The position numbers and the translations under genes are program-made. Below the pieces are notes generated by a model that worked only from the letters and a program-made list of their open reading frames with translations, ran no database searches and was not told the DNA's origin. Shown here piece after piece: positions 36,001 through 50,640 of a DNA stretch of 64,000 nucleotides. This DNA comes from Taenia hydatigena. Lineage: Eukaryota; Platyhelminthes; Cestoda; Cyclophyllidea; Taeniidae. Within the stretch, counting starts at the first letter, position 1, and every line of letters starts with the position of its first letter. Location of the stretch: the NCBI GenBank assembly GCA_036345935.2, contig JADWOT020000001.1, positions 33,399,412-33,463,411 of the forward strand, in the 5' to 3' direction.

Positions 36001-36120
36001 AATGTGTCGATACAGCTGCTGACATTGTAACAGCTTCACGCTTCGTGGAAGTCACCGCTCAGTCAGTGTGGGTCGAGACCGTTTTTGCATCCATTGGTGG
36101 CCCCATTACTAGACAAAAAG
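33010..36120 (+). repeat. Direct segmental repeat, copy of 15.1-18.8 kb
   Basis: 33400-34270 matches 15130-16040 and 34260-35460 matches 17150-18320. The roughly 1.1 kb at 16040-17150 is missing here but present in the inverted copy near 46.0-47.2 kb, so this copy was probably deleted. 35770-36110 matches 18400-18850. No gene. Confidence 0.72.
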
Positions 36121-36579
36121 GGCAGGTGGCGAGCCATTAGTGAATCTGTGTGCATATTGGCTGCTGATTAGCCTGGAACCAAAGTCACGCTCTACAGTCA
36201 GTGCGTTAACGACTCGACCAACCAATTGAACTGCTGATCTGCAAGTCAACGAAGGACTAATTGACACTGGTGATGTACGCACGAAAGTTGGCAATAATGA
36301 CTATTTGTGACTTTCATTTCGGCTTTTTAAGGGAGGGCGTAAGATGAATACGTGACTGCGTAAAACAAATTGGCAGAGAGGTATATTTAGGAATATTCCG
36401 CAATGGGTTTCCAGGACATTTGACATTAGGTTCACTCCTTACTTTAGTCTTCAGCAGGACTGGCTAAGACTACAAGGGTGAGACTGTTCCAAGACAGCTT
36501 TACAATTTTCCGCAGGTAAAAAGCGATGCACCTCCTTCTATAGTCAAAAGCAAGTCATGCCATGCAGTGCGCCTAAAAG

Positions 36580-38330
36580 GCAGCGCAAGACGATATTCAG
36601 TGGAATGCTACTGCGTCCTTTCTTGCATTCTATTTGATGGCAGCAGGAGAATGCTACAAAACCAAGTTTTGGGAACGTGTTCAGTCATCAATCATCCGAG
36701 GCAGATGTGTTGCAGGGTCCGGCTGACTACTCCTTCGTAGCAACGTCTGCAAGATGTAGTACGTCCTGGCCATTGCTCTACTCTGGTATGCTGCCTCACC
36801 CAAACTGACTTGACATGGCCAAATCATTTGCTCGAACAACTTACCAATGCAGCTTTTCCCTTTGCACGGTGATTTGTCAGCGTCACCTTAGCCGCAATCT
36901 GATAAGTCGGTCACGTTTAGTGGGCTTGTTCGGCTCTCACTAACCTACTTCCTTGCCAGACAGCTGGATCGGAACTTGAGCATCAACTACTTAAACAAAC
37001 CCGGCAAGTGACCCAGCTTTTGAGGCGGCGTTTCGCTCCCAACATCAAAGAAGCAAATGTTGTGCAGCATTGTGAGGCTAGAGCATCCAACTATGCATTT
37101 AAAGACCACTACGTCTCCTCCCACAACACCGAGTCTTCAGAACATTAACCCGTTCAATTTTGTGTAACAGGTTCTACGCATGAGAATATTTAAAATCTGT
37201 GCACATGATTTTGCAAGCCTTTGATGTTGGTGTAGCCCCAAGCACAGAAGCATCGTTGGCGTCTTTGGCTAAGAGAGACGCGAAATAGAGTGTTTCCACT
37301 ACATTGGTAGTGGCGATTGTGGACACTCAGCGGAGAGGTCGCATCCCTCTCTGGATCGAGATCGTCACAAAAGAGACAACGACTTGCGTCGTTGTTGCGA
37401 CTGCTGCAGTCGTTGTCGCAGTGATTGGAATTGCCGCTACAAGGAGGATCTCTAGGTGCTTTGCCAACGGCGCTGCCCATGCAGGGCTGTAAAATGGCTG
37501 GATGGTTAGCTAGCGGGTTGTTTGGGAATCTGGCATAACCCAACTTCGTCTGCAAAGTAATTACACTCAAGCACTAGGTCACTCCATTCACTGCAACACT
37601 TTCACGTGTGGACGTCATAAAAGGCACCTCCTTGGATAGGTCGTCGATGCGTGGAATCGCGACAACTTCGCCTTCCCTCCTTATTGCTGCCATCGTAGAC
37701 AATAATAGATGTCGATGACTTTTTAATTTGCCTATGATGACGTTGTGGTAGCGCCTATCACCATCATCCATCTTGAAAGGGTGACTATTTTAAAGTTCTT
37801 AGTTTGTGTAAGGTGCGAATCCGCCCTCAAAGCTGCTCACCGATGCCTCCATGCGCATCGCATTAGGCGTAAAGGAAAATCATTCTTCTTAAATTTTTTC
37901 TTAACGAATAAGGCCTCACTAGCCTTAATCTTGCCAATCTGAAATGTCTCACTGTCTGCCAAACCACCAACGCACAAATTTCCAGCATAACAAACCAGTA
38001 CATAAATTGATGTCTTCCGACACCAAAATATTCGTTCCGTTTCATTGCAATTGCCATTAAAAAGGAAACTGAAAGATGGCACATCTCGAGAATGAGAAAG
38101 TCAGAAGCAGGTAATGTCACATCGCTCCACTGTCACTTCTGCCCTCAGTCACGCAGCCTCGGCGTAATTGTCGTTGGGTGGTGGAGCACGATCCCAAATG
38201 CGGTTGCTTCAAGAGGACAATTTTCCTTTCTTAAAAGGCAAAATAAATGATATCAATAATTCACCTCATTCTCTTTAAAGATTTGACTGATATCGCTTAG
38301 AAGAGATGGAGACAAGCTGATGGCTCTGTC
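36580..38330 (+). repeat. High-identity direct repeat, copy 2 (partner 19980-21810)
   Basis: Colinear with about 19980-21810; the 37170-37800 part is nearly identical to 20640-21240. A TAG interrupts the plus-strand frame that is open in copy 1. Confidence 0.75.
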
Positions 38331-39039
38331 CTTTCATTTTCTCTGCCACACAGCGTGAACCAAAACTCCACGAGAAATGGGGAAAATATGTTGCATTATT
38401 TTGCGTTTTGGTATGGAAATTTGTCCAAGAAGATGAACAGAAATGGCGTCTTTAACGTGCTGACCCGGCACTCTATTGGTTTGGAAAGTAGCAATGAGAA
38501 GTTGAAATGTCAAACTCACTGACCTCTTTTCGACTGGCGGTCCATGCCGACTCCATCCAAACACCCTTATAAGCTTTCTGTCACGCATAGCGTTTTTGTT
38601 TAAGTAGACACAGTTTACTAAGAATTCTTTCTCTTTAACCCCGTCACGGTATCCAACGGCCTCCTTTTTGCACGTCAATGCAATCAGCTCCGTCTACAGT
38701 GCCTATCCAACGCTGCATTTGCATCCTGGTTATCGCTGTCTCAATGAGAACCAAACCCCTTCACGTGGTTTTAGAAATTCTTGAGGTTAGTGTAGCACAG
38801 ATCGAAGTAGCGGGACGAGAACAAAAGTTGTCCGTGCCAAATCAGCCATCATTGGCATTTCTGGCTTTAGACTGCCAAATCGGTCATTACCATCAAGATG
38901 ATTGCAAGGCCGATGGTCAGAGGAGATTCTTGGGCGACGAAAGCTAGTACAAGTTCGCGCCTCCATTCGAATCTTCGTCAAGGGATAGCGCTGGAGGTTC
39001 CACTGCTGCGTAACAGTCACTGCAGAGTTGCTATGTTAT
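38331..39039. other. No feature recognised
   Basis: Short overlapping open frames on both strands; no recognisable domain. Confidence 0.35.
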
Positions 39040-41500
39040 GTGCTTGACTAAGTAGTCCTCAATGTTAGGTGAGAGGCGTGCGACAAACACGCTTCTTGCT
39101 ACGAAACCGACGTCATCATCACACTGACCCGTTCAGTGCATCACCAATGAAGAGTGTTGGGTACCTGTTTCCATCCCACTCGTAAGAATAAGATGAAAGT
39201 TAAGGAGGAGAAGAATAGCGAGGAGTCTGTGACACATTTTAGTGGATCGCTTGGAGGAGGGGCTTTAATGAAGGACCAAAACCTAGCTGCTCAAGCAAGT
39301 ACATTTACCTGATAAGCAGATCAAATAACTGGCAGGCACAGAAAGACGCCACGCAGAAGACGTTGCTGATCTAAATTGTCATTAGGTCACTGCGACGTTT
39401 AAAGTGCCATGTGGTTGACTCATCGACTGTTGCAACGGAGAAGACATAATGCTATATCAGAGAAAGCACCAACATCTGACAACCCTAGCATACCTACTAA
39501 GGGGTAATATCCGCCTATGCTAACTTCAAGCATCATTTCGTTGAGTAATGCATCACCTCTTGCTGCGGAATGAAATATAAGGCCGATTATCCGCTCTGCT
39601 CCTCGCCTGCCCTGAGACGCATGCCTGGCTAACCATAAGGGAGTGTCAGCGCCTGCAATGCTAAAGCAAGTACAGTTGACTTGTACAGGAGGGCGTAGAG
39701 GATTCGCTAACCACACATCGTGGCAATAAATTGACAATTTACCTCCTCTTCTTCTAGGCTCTGGCGTCCACGCTGTCTGGAGGGCATTGTACAATAGTCA
39801 AGACACTGACTGGTGCTAATGGGGTTCTGCCTGAGAGGAATTCGAACCTTCCTAGCCAATGAGTCCATCCAAGTAAGGGCACTAAAAACACGCACGTTAG
39901 TTGCGCGAAAGGAAACACTTGATTTGACACTGCAGCTTTGCATCTTATGTACATTGCTAGCGTCTTGTCGTGTTGCAATGTTTGTGCTGACGCTGCGCAA
40001 AAGAGCTGTTGAAGGGTCTTCCATTTGGCGCCGAGAAGCATGGAGGCCAATTCGACATCAGGTGGAATAGGGCACAAAAAAAGTGAATAGTAAGTCCAGT
40101 TAATTAAGTGACGCACCTACTCACGACTGTTTTGACATTCGGAGGAGAATTTGAGGAGTAACTTGGATCACCTCTATTTCAACCATTCTGAATCAGTCGC
40201 AAAAATGCACTTCCCGTCAATCAACTGTGTTAATGACAGTAGACGAAAGAGAAGGCTAAAGCAACCCCTACAATTTGTAGAAGATGGTGGGAATTAATCA
40301 AATAAGTATAAGAAGGAAACGGTAAGTGGTTAGGAGCCAATTGCATCAACCGTCCCTTTTCTCCCCATTCCCCTTCTCCTTAACACATAGCACGTTGATC
40401 ATTCAAATAGAGCCCAATGCAACACCAAATGTCTTTATTCACCCTTTATTTGAGCAAAATTAGGCAGAAAGTGATGTGAATTGTCAGTGAATAAGGAGAG
40501 ACGTATGATGGCACTACTTAATCAACAGGTAGCCACAGTCACACCCAATAGTTGTTTCGTCGGAGCCATGGCCATCCCCTTTGAAGGCTGGTTCGCTAGT
40601 CATCGAGGTATGTGGTATCACCTGCTTGGAATTGCAAACGACCAATCTCGATGTCCTCACATCAAGATTGGCAATGCTGACCGCCTTGAAACCACAATCC
40701 GTCCACACAACAGGGTGACAAGGAGACAGCCAAAACACGAATGTCAAATGACAAAAATGGCTGCAGGCTTGTTGAGAGAGATTTAGGTGCGCTTCTCCTG
40801 AGAAATTCAAAGCCACCCGGTATACTGACTGCAATGCTTTTTGGGCTTGGCAGATTCAGCTTCATCGTGAGCAAGAGAAAATATGCGCACTCGCTTCTGA
40901 AATCTTGATCGGCCTTTTTGACAAAGTCCATCACCTCACGGGCCATCAGTTTTGAAAACGCAAACAACAAGTGGAAATTGAAATTCATTCAGAGATGAGT
41001 TGAATGACTATAGAAACACATTTTGGAGCTGCATTATTTAAAAATCAAAAGTTCTTCCACCAACAATACATTAATGCATTAGCAGAACAGTAATGCAACT
41101 TATGCCTTGCTTTACGTAAAACTAAAAAGTTGCAGGCACATCTTTCCGTTTTTAAGTAACTTTTATGATAAGTGTTGCAGCATAAGTTAAGTGGATAGAA
41201 ATAAACAAAAACTTGTAAAGGTGTATTAGGAAAATGTTATCCTGTTTGCCCATGGCACCTGCAGTTCAACAGTTATCATTGCCATTGAGAGGTGACGAAT
41301 GCGTCACAAGACATAAGAGTCCACCCGTGCTTCTCACTTTCCCTGAGGAACACGGAAACCCGCCTTTTTTATGTTGTGCACATTGCTCTGTTGTGCTAAC
41401 CTAAAATGACCCGACAGCATCCCCAATCCAAATGCTACGATGAGGTCTCTTCCACTTTGAATGGCACGGTGTGTCATGAAGTAAGATCACTTGGTCTTCT
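39040..41500 (+). repeat. Direct segmental repeat, copy 1 (partner 55000-57740)
   Basis: 39100-39503 matches 55000-55393 and 39765-41500 matches 56567-57740. Between the matching parts this copy has about 260 bp, where the partner has about 1.17 kb containing a dynein gene fragment. Confidence 0.75.
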
Positions 41501-43109
41501 ATTCCTCCCATCAGGCGACATGTAAAGGCCTAAAAACTGGAAACTGTGGTTACTGAGCCACAGGTGCTGTTAGAGCCACGAATTACACCTGTATACTTCC
41601 ATCTATGTGAGTACTTTAAAGCGGGCTCTCATCACTCACCTCCTCATAATCCTACCTCCAAATTAGGACCTTGTGCTTACGACTGCACCATCCCATCATC
41701 AACTAACTTTTTTATTCCCTCACTCCCTTCATCGCATTAACAATTGAAATGATCCACAAAGACCCTCTAACTTCTTAAATCTCATATTACGGCAACCGCA
41801 GCAGATGTCCGACTCTCCAGGTCGATGATAAGCAAAGACTTCGCAAGGTTGCAAAGTTGGTATATGCAAAATTACAAGCTGTTTCCATGTTTAGGAGCCG
41901 ATTTCTTCATTTGATCTCCTTATTCTCCTTCCTCTCTCTTTGCCACACCCTGTAGCAAGACTGCATGATTCAAACAAAATCTTCATCATTAAAATACCAT
42001 ACTTCTTACCTTCCACGTGAGCAGAATCAGTTGGAAGGTGATGAGGCAGGCATTGGTGATGGAGGAAATGTAGATAACGTGTGTCGAGTTTCTCCTTAGA
42101 ATCAGTTTTGGTGTCCTACATCATCTAGCATTTCAGGAGATCGTGCATGGACCAGCTTCTTCAACACCTCCAAACCAAAGACCAAAAATGAAAATCACCT
42201 TAATTACTTGCCGCGAGACACCCATCAGAACACATTTGGCACCAGAAGCTTAAGCTGATTCGACACTGAGATCTGTGCATTGCGATAGTCTCTGCTACTT
42301 AAGTGGATTTCGGCATACCCAACGCGGATAGGTAGGTAGGTGAGTGAGAAGTCGGTAATCCGCTCAGCCTAACCCACGAATGTCCTCTTTTCCTGACTTC
42401 GATGGGCAGTAATGTGCGTGCTACCTGCAAATGAAGTAGCTAGATTGTGGTCCTACGTTTACTCTCGTCCTTAAATGAATCTTGGAATGCGTCCCAGAGT
42501 AGGTTTTCTTTCCCTTAAGGTGGGTAGAGTGCAGACAGCATGCACTATTCGCTGATGACACGACAAATGAGGCAGAGAGGGAATCAGCATGACCAACAAT
42601 TAACTATTTAATTCATCTGAGGGCAAGTTTAGACGTGGCAACTCATGCTATAGTGCCTGCACTTGGCATATGCAGGTACCACCTCTCCGTAGGCTCATTG
42701 AATTCGTCGGATATTGCCTATTCTCTCGCACCAGAGTCATGTCGTCTTTGGTCAACGATTAAAGAGTTAGCCATTTACGTCACTTTATGAGGATTTTGAA
42801 CAGCGGAATCGTCTGCATGCGGTGGTGATTGAGTCAAAGCTAAAAGGATGGAGGTAAGAAGGAGGCTTACCAAACTGCCATTCCACGAGGACTATGCGCT
42901 TATTCGGTGTTTTAGGAGGCGGTAGGCTGTGTGCTTGGAGAGCACATGATCACCTCATCGAAATGCTGGTCTGCTGGCCAACGAGAAATTTAGGTTTCAG
43001 CTAATAGGGTGTCTTTATACGAATGCGTAAGTGCTTAGTTTGATGCTCTCGCCTCACGATGCATCGCAGAACATTTGTCCCTTTGATGGTAAGAACGAAA
43101 AGTCGCCCT
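41501..43109. other. No gene; scattered module remnants
   Basis: Short repeat pieces (for example near 42420-42540 and 42660) resemble the recurring modules; no coding exon is supported. Confidence 0.4.
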
Positions 43110-46100
43110 TAAGCGATAAGTCACTTGTCCGATCAGCTGTCTGACTGGAAAGTGGGTCGTTGAGAGCTTAACTAACCCATGAGACATAACCGACTAATCA
43201 GAATACGCACCTTAGGTGACACTGACAAATTAACGTACAAAGGAAAAGCTGCATTAGTAAGTTGATCAAGTAAATGGTTTGGCCATGTCGAGTCAGTTTG
43301 GGTGAGGCAGCATACCATAGAAGAGCAATGGTCAAGACGCACTACATCTCGCGGGAGTGGCCCCTCTGACCCTGTACCACATCTGCCATGGCTGATAGGG
43401 GAATGTAAACAGGTCTGATGATTGATGACTGGACACATTCACACAACTTTGTTTTGTAGCATTCTCCTGCTGCCATCTGATTGATGCAAGGAAGGACGCA
43501 GTAGCGTTCCAATGAATGTCGTCTTGTTGAATGGCTGGATGCTTACAGCTTCACTGACGGCGCACCATCCACCCCTTTTGCCTATCCAGTAAACTTGTCA
43601 TGCTCTCAACATGCTTCCAGCCAACCAGATAAAAGCGCAGACAGTCAACTGAAAAATAAAGCAACTTTTTAAGTTGTTGACTGACTGACTAGTTCATCAA
43701 CTAACTAAATGGCCATCCACCTGACCAACAGCAGGCAATTGTATTTCTGTGTCAACACCCTCTGTAGTACGTCGGCACTACCATTGAAAATTGAGGACTC
43801 GAGATGTGCTTCCTGAATAGGAAACAAAAATTAGCACTTGGTGTGACCAAACCTTTATTTGAACCATACCACTATGCCGGAGTAAAAGGTGGTAGAAGGG
43901 AAGGAGCGCCAGCAATTCAAGTAGCAGAAGGAAAAAATAGTGTCAAATTTAATGCAAATTGACAGTGGCACCTATCCTGTTACTATGTCACAAGGCGGAC
44001 TGCATTGCGGCAGCATTTCACCGGTGGCAAGATGGGCACGCGCAGACGAAGACAGCGCAGGCTTTTTCATCCTCCGACAGTGTCTTCGACAAGTCACCGG
44101 AACATAAACCTTGCGACGGTGTGGCTGTCTCATCTGCCATCAACGAGAAGGTGAACATCCAATCATCCAAGCATGCCAAACGCAAATAAATGGATTATAC
44201 GGGACATTGTGCACCAAACGAACTCTGCTCGTTGTAAAGGTGTAGAGGTCAAGGAGGAGAGACAAAATCAGCATTTCTTATGCACTTTGCGATTCGCTCT
44301 TGCAATAAATGCTTTCATTTTATTACTTGGAGAATTCTCTTCCAAGTGATGTGGTTTATGTCGCCTGAGGCGTTGTTGAAACAGACACCACACAGTATTC
44401 TTGCGGACGAAAGCTCGAAAGCTCCTTATTGACGAGCAGTGAGATGGAAAAGATCCTATCAGACTTGTTCTCTTTTGTCTATTCTGTGTTTGGTAGATCC
44501 CTAAGAATGCAGAGGTCACGAGGACTCGCTTGGATCGAAAGGACACCTCTCATAATATCACTCATGTGTACGCATCTGCATGGGACGGCAAAATTCAGTA
44601 GATAATTGCTGAATCTCTCCCACGTTGCAAAGGAAACGATAGTGGTTGAGACAACTCGGATGATCAAAATCGAGCGACTTTGGTAGCGGGTAACACGCAC
44701 CTGCCTGTCCAAGTAGGCAAGTTGTGCAGACATCGCTTGTCTGGTGATGGGGCCACCAATGGATGCAGAAACGGACTCTATCAACATTGACTGAGCGGTG
44801 ACTTCCACGACACAAATGAGGCTGTTACAATGTCAGCAGCTGTGTATCCACACATTTACTCGCAACGAGTAGATTGAATGCAAATGGGTATCACCATCCA
44901 TCACTGGTGATATGAGTAACGAGGTGGGGTGATGAGGATAAGGCGCGTTTGGAGGAGGACCAGTGCTTTTGCTCTACCAATGCTGTTTCTGTGATTCTTG
45001 CTGCTGCTACATTGTGCCGAATCCTGCGGTCAGACCGACCACAGCACTATTAGTGGGGCAGCAGGCAACCTTCATCCACCTCAGAATTTTGGTCGATCTA
45101 ATTGGCCACGTTCAACTTTTGTGGAGGTCATTTCTCGCTCAAAGCAAATTCGAGCTAGAGGTATTGACCACTGACAAATGTTATGTAACAATAATTTATT
45201 TGAATAGGCCCGTCCCTCAACTCGGGCGGTGCAGGAGCCAGTAAAAAATGTTATTTCTCCGGCTGCTAATCCGTTTTGTGAAATGACGGTGGCGAATTGT
45301 TTCTTCTGTTTGCTCAATTTCACTCTGGGTGAGAAACGACCGCCGCAAAAAGTTGAGTGCGTCCATTCAGCTTAACCCAAATTCTGTGGTAAATGGGCGT
45401 GCAAAATGTAAATTTCCGTGCTGTCGATGGATTTCAGCCTAGCAAGGAGGCTGTGCCATATAAGGAAAAACGGAATTGATGTTTCTTACAGCGCCTTGAG
45501 TTTGTTTGGATGGTAGAAGCTTTCGGTAAACGATTTTTGACATATTGCAACAGGTTTGGCTTTCACTTTCCCAAGACGAGTAGCTTGAATACAAGTGGCA
45601 GTATTCTCCATTACTAATCGCATGAATAACGAGGTAGCCTGATGCCGGTAAAGGACGTCAAGAGAAGGCTCGACAATATCATTGCTTCGTTGTCGCCTCT
45701 GTGGTAGGTGCCGCTGCTAGGAGGCCGAGATACATGCACACGCGCGGCTCTGCTGATCAGAATGGGCCAGATCGGTCACTACCACTGCACATTCGCCACA
45801 TATATATGCTGGACTAAGTAGTTCTCAATGTTAGACAGGAAGCGTTCGACGAATACGCTTCTCCACATGAAACTGTCGTCATCTCCCTTTGAAGAAAAGT
45901 AATCGTTTCGCCTGCTCTCGCTCTGCCGTTTTGGGGAAAGAAAGTTGAGTCTGTCACACATTCCAATGTATCTGTTAGAGGACGAGAGTAAACAAAAAAC
46001 AACAATCTAGCTACTCCACTTGCGAGTAGCGTATGCCTTACTGTCTGTGTAGGCCAGTGTGGCCAAGAATAATGCATTCGAATCAGAGAACGGCCAAAAG

Positions 46101-48130
46101 TCAAATGGCTGTGGTGAGATAATGCCATCGAATGCATGAAGTGTTTGTTTATTGGCAAAATTATGAAGAGGAAGGGGAAGATGAGTGTTTAGAGTCCACA
46201 TTCGCGGCATCATAGAGTTGAAGGTGCATGTCTGCATTTCATGATTTTAACACAATCTGCAGCTCAATGATCCCATCTCTCGGTTTCGTAGCCTCCTTAC
46301 ACCTCCTGATGGGAAAAGTATAAGACCAAGTGAATAGATAGAGAGGTGACATTTGAATTCTAAATGCTGGCAAGACATGTTAAGGTAGACAAGCAGGGCA
46401 ATATCCACAGCATTACAAATGCGGGTTTCCTTGTTCTTTCATATGAAGTGAGGAGAACGGCAGACCTTGTGCTCTGCAACACATCTGCCACATCTAAATG
46501 GTAATAATAATTAATGATTGGCCTTATTCCAAATTGATTTACACTTAATGTATTTCAGTGCCAACTCTCTAGCCACAGGCACCATGGAGAATGAGGATGA
46601 GGTTTCTCTTTAAGGACCTAATGCAGTCTTAATAGTCCCTGCTTATTTTACCTATTAGCTGATAGTGACGTGGCGTTGGAAAATGATGCATCCGTAAATC
46701 GGGCTTGTGCAGCCAACTGAGTGGCATGTGCGCCTGCCTCTACCTTGCAGCAGCAGCAAGAGACACGGAGATAGCGGCGATGCAGAGCTTTAAGGGAAGG
46801 ATGGTCAAGTGCGCTTGCAGCGAGGACAGCTAGAGCAGATCGCCTAAACGGCAAGCGTCCTTGAAGTTGGTACAATTTTTCTTTGGTGGGAGGTTGCTCG
46901 TGCCTTAAGATCCTTTATCCGGCACCATTTGCATCGCCGTCTTCTCAACTACCAGTTCTCTCATGTCGGTGCATTCACTCCTCGGTTTATGGATATAGTC
47001 TGCAGTGTCCGTGCAGCACCGCATTTGAGTCCTGGTAATCATCGCTACGAAGAGGACAAATTCTCTTCATGTGGTTGAGTGAATAGCCCTTCCAGTTTGA
47101 CGAAATGCTGTGAGAGTTTAGTAGTGTTGAAGCTTCCGGCGTTATCCGAAATCATTTACGTCTTAAATGATAGGGGCAATCACATACTCCACTACCCACT
47201 ACTTCTCCCACTTGACGCATCATTGATCAACCTATGACCCAACCTACGTCTTACCTCCAACAGCGAGCGTAACCCGTTTGACATATCGACCAGCAATTTT
47301 GTGTCATCATTACCAACATCAGCGTGAGGACATCACTACAGGCATTTGTACGTGCAATTAATTGATACTGCAGCTCTCTCGTCGACTAGCGAACCAGTTT
47401 TCGTCACTGTGGCCGCAGGTACTGCCATTATGTACCATTTCTCACTCACTGACAATTTTTGCGAACCACAAATGTTTACGTCATTACCTTTTGCCCGATG
47501 TCGTTTAAGTAAATGGCAAAAATTAGGACCTGATTTGGCGAAAGGCTTTATTTGAATCAAACTATCTTGTCATAGTGCAAGGGAATTGAAGTGAGGGAAA
47601 GGCCCTACGCCACTCTTTTTAACTCTGAGTTAGCATTTTGTCACCGAATTATTTGCTAACATTGACAAATCGGGAGCCATTTCGGTGCATCGGCACAGTT
47701 GCGCTACATGTGCTGGACGAAGTAGTTGTTAATGTTAGACAAGAAGCTGTCTGCTCTAAATGTACTCGTTCTGGATAAAAAAAGCTACAAAGTGAAGTGA
47801 AGGAGGAATGCTCTTTTTTGGTCAGAGATCTTTGTGTACAGACATTAGGGCATAAAACACACAAGCAGACCCATCGAAATGTGTCATAGAGTCGACTTTC
47901 ATTCCCTTAGAGAGAGTGGAGTGCGAGCGATCAACGAGCAGACTTTATTTGCACTGACGCAGCCCAGTAGGCCAATTGTCATCGCACAAAAGAAGTCAGG
48001 TAGTCCTATTTGTCTTTCAATGCTGTTTTCACAGACATAGGGCACATAGGACAGGATGCTAACTTTAGGCAAACAATCAACTGGCAAAGTTGGTCATGCA
48101 ATAGATCCGACCCGAACTACTGCGGTCACC
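43110..48130. repeat. Inverted segmental repeat, right arm (partner 15170-20420)
   Basis: Reverse-complement partner of 15170-20420, retaining the segment lost from the 33-36 kb copy. No gene survives. Confidence 0.75.
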
Positions 48131-48179
48131 AAGTGAAAGAAATTCAGGTATGCAAGCACCTCGTGTTTCGTGAATAGGC

Positions 48180-49400
48180 AGTCATCAATTGTGACAGAGG
48201 TCGTACATGGTGGTATCACATCCCAATAATAACGACGCAGAACAAACTAGATTCTCATAAGGGTGACTGATTGTAGAAGGAGTAGAACCACCTTGCTTTA
48301 CTTGTTACGAGCGGGTAAAGACCGAAAAGCAAGCGCTCTTCATTGGTGGCACAATGGACAGAGCAGAGAGACGAGAGTTGCGCTGATTCGAAGAGTACCC
48401 TTCTCCACCGAAGGCAGATGACGACGGTTCCGTAGCATGAAGCGTGTTCGTCGAACACTTCGCGTCTAACATTGAGGACTACTTACTCAAGTATATCTAT
48501 CGCAGATGCGCCGATGTAATGAGGTGGCTGGAGATCTGTATTGCATTGCATTATTTAAGTAGTGCAGCGTCTAGTTAGGGAAGGACAAAATGCTCAAAGT
48601 AACTTCCTGTTCGACAATGTCTTCACGTCACCAAGACGTGGGAATAGCGATGTGCTTAGCTTACCGCTCGTAAGTGTGAAGGCGATGACTTAAGTTTTGC
48701 GTGCGCGGCAGCAAGTTGTTAGGAATGGGATGTGATTCGCTGTGGGCGACCTAGGCAAGATAAGGTCAGAGGTCCAGATGGCCTCAGTAAACATGAACAA
48801 AATACAACGAATCCAACAAATAGTGCTATGCTAAGCAAAAGCTTCCTTCCGATTCTTAATTAAAATTGAGTTGTATTTGTAAGTCATGTTGTGAGAGTGA
48901 GTGATAGACTGAGGTGAAAAAAGCAAATGGTCAAAGAAGGGACATGGGAGAGAGTGGATTAATGCGGTTTGCAGCTGGAGAGGAGGAGAGCCTAAAGCAA
49001 CGTGCTTATAGATTTAAATGCATAGGCTTACAAGTTGTGGGATCATTGCATTCACTAAATTAATGGCCACAAGATTTCGTGGCATTCCACTAAGCATCAC
49101 ATCACTGGGTGGTACACGGCCCAACATTTGCTGCTTTGATGGCCAGCACTGAACAGCCTCTGGTGTCAAATGTTTAAAATTGCATCTCGAAAACTGGACA
49201 AGGTAGACTGGTCGGTGTTTGCACAAATCACGCAGTAATACTTCAAATTTTGATCAAACTGGCTGATGATGGTGGCTACTACCACGATGATGGCGACCGT
49301 GATGGTGAATGAGGCTTGTTGACAAACGAGCACTAGTAAGGGGTCATGTTCCGGTGTTCATCGTCGACATCGCAGAGGTTGACTCCAAGTGTTAAATAGG
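48180..49400. repeat. Diverged repeat pieces related to 33.0 kb, 31.5 kb and 59.3 kb
   Basis: 48250-48520 is the inverse of 33010-33300 and of 59740-60000. 48880-49110 is the inverse of 59280-59520. No gene. Confidence 0.6.
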
Positions 49401-50341
49401 TCTGCCAAAAATCTCATGCAAAGTGTAAAAACAACGTCCAACAGGGAAACAGTAGCCACGCTAACAATGAATCTACTTTCCATATCATCTACAAGAGGCC
49501 CCAGTCTACCTCCTGCAATAGCGCAGCAGAAAGGTCAAATTGTGAAGATCCTAAGGAATTCAGGGTACCATATATTTCATCCTCATTAACCTAAGGCCGC
49601 GGTACAGCCTGCCTAAGAGTAAATAGGAGGAACGAAAGGACAATGCAGCGGCGTCCCTTCAAACAACTCTACGGATAATCTGTTAAATTAGACTAATAGC
49701 TTTTATCGTTAATGACGTCTTCTTTTAGTTTTGATCCTATATACTACCCAATTCATTTCGAAAAATAAGAGCACGGAAGTTATCTTGATTGGTCTGTTAA
49801 TTCTAGACCATCAAGGACTTTGACATGGTCCATCCGGAAGATCGGATGCTAGTTTGTCTGTCGGAGGGAAGGATGGTCCCTCTTCGCTGCACTGCATGCC
49901 TACTAGGAAGTGTCTGCGGCGTCCCGACTAGCCCTCCTTCGAAATCGGCGCTGTCACCGTCGACCGCGGTAGCTCAGCGTTCGACCCACGACCTCTCATT
50001 CCCTACTTAGCGAAGCTGGGCGTGAAACATTTCTACGAGGAACAAAGTAGGCCTTAGTGGCCTCACTGCTTCTGTCATTTTGTATGGAGCAGAGGAATTC
50101 CAACCAACTATACCATTTGCATTAGATATAGAGAATCCGTCTACTACTTGCCTAACCTGTCTTCATGCGGATCCTTTTTTTGACGTGCTTTTAAACTTGT
50201 ATAATGGAGACCGAAGGCGCATCCTTTTACTAATTCTCTGCGCGTAGTCATTCGTCGCCTAATTTTGTTCAGTAATGACTTTTAAGCAGCTCGTCGTATC
50301 ATGAAAAGTAATACACAGAAGTGAATAATTATGGTAATTGC
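49401..50341. other. No recognised gene
   Basis: A GC-richer open stretch at 49825-50010 (plus) reads as possible coding DNA, but I recognise no family or splice context. Confidence 0.35.
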
Positions 50342-50640
50342 AGGCCAAGATTGCATATCACTTGAAGTCACTTACCTGTCACCCAGATATAATGGCCAAA
50401 GCCTCTCAGATTGGCGATCAGTGTAGCAGTATCTGCAGTTTCTGCTCTCGTATGAATAGAGGTCTAATTTACGCTGTCGCTCTAAGGCATGGCTACAATG
50501 TTGTCGTCCTGCGACAGCATTTAGACGACCTCGCGGAAGGGCAAACTTTGTTTCTTTCACTCGATTCAAGGCTCCGTTTGTCATTGTGGGACCATATCTC
50601 ATCTATTTTTTTTTTGTTTTCGTCAATATCAGCCTAAGGT
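50342..50640 (+). pseudogene. TtcA-like PP-loop ATPase fragment
   Basis: An open stretch after a TTGCAG acceptor contains CSSICSFCSRMNRGLIY, followed after a short gap by QHLDDLAEG. The paired cysteines, the arginine-rich turn and the xHxDD motif are hallmarks of the TtcA family, PP-loop ATPases that thiolate tRNA cytidine 32 using an Fe-S cluster. The upstream SGGKDS loop was not found nearby. The residues after LAEG do not continue the family pattern and the frame ends soon after. It is therefore an isolated exon or, more likely, a decayed fragment. Confidence 0.5.

Noticed and set aside
49969..49990. tRNA-like A/B-box fragment (TAGCTCAG and GTTCGACCC)
   Set aside because: The two boxes are adjacent with no room for D and anticodon arms.
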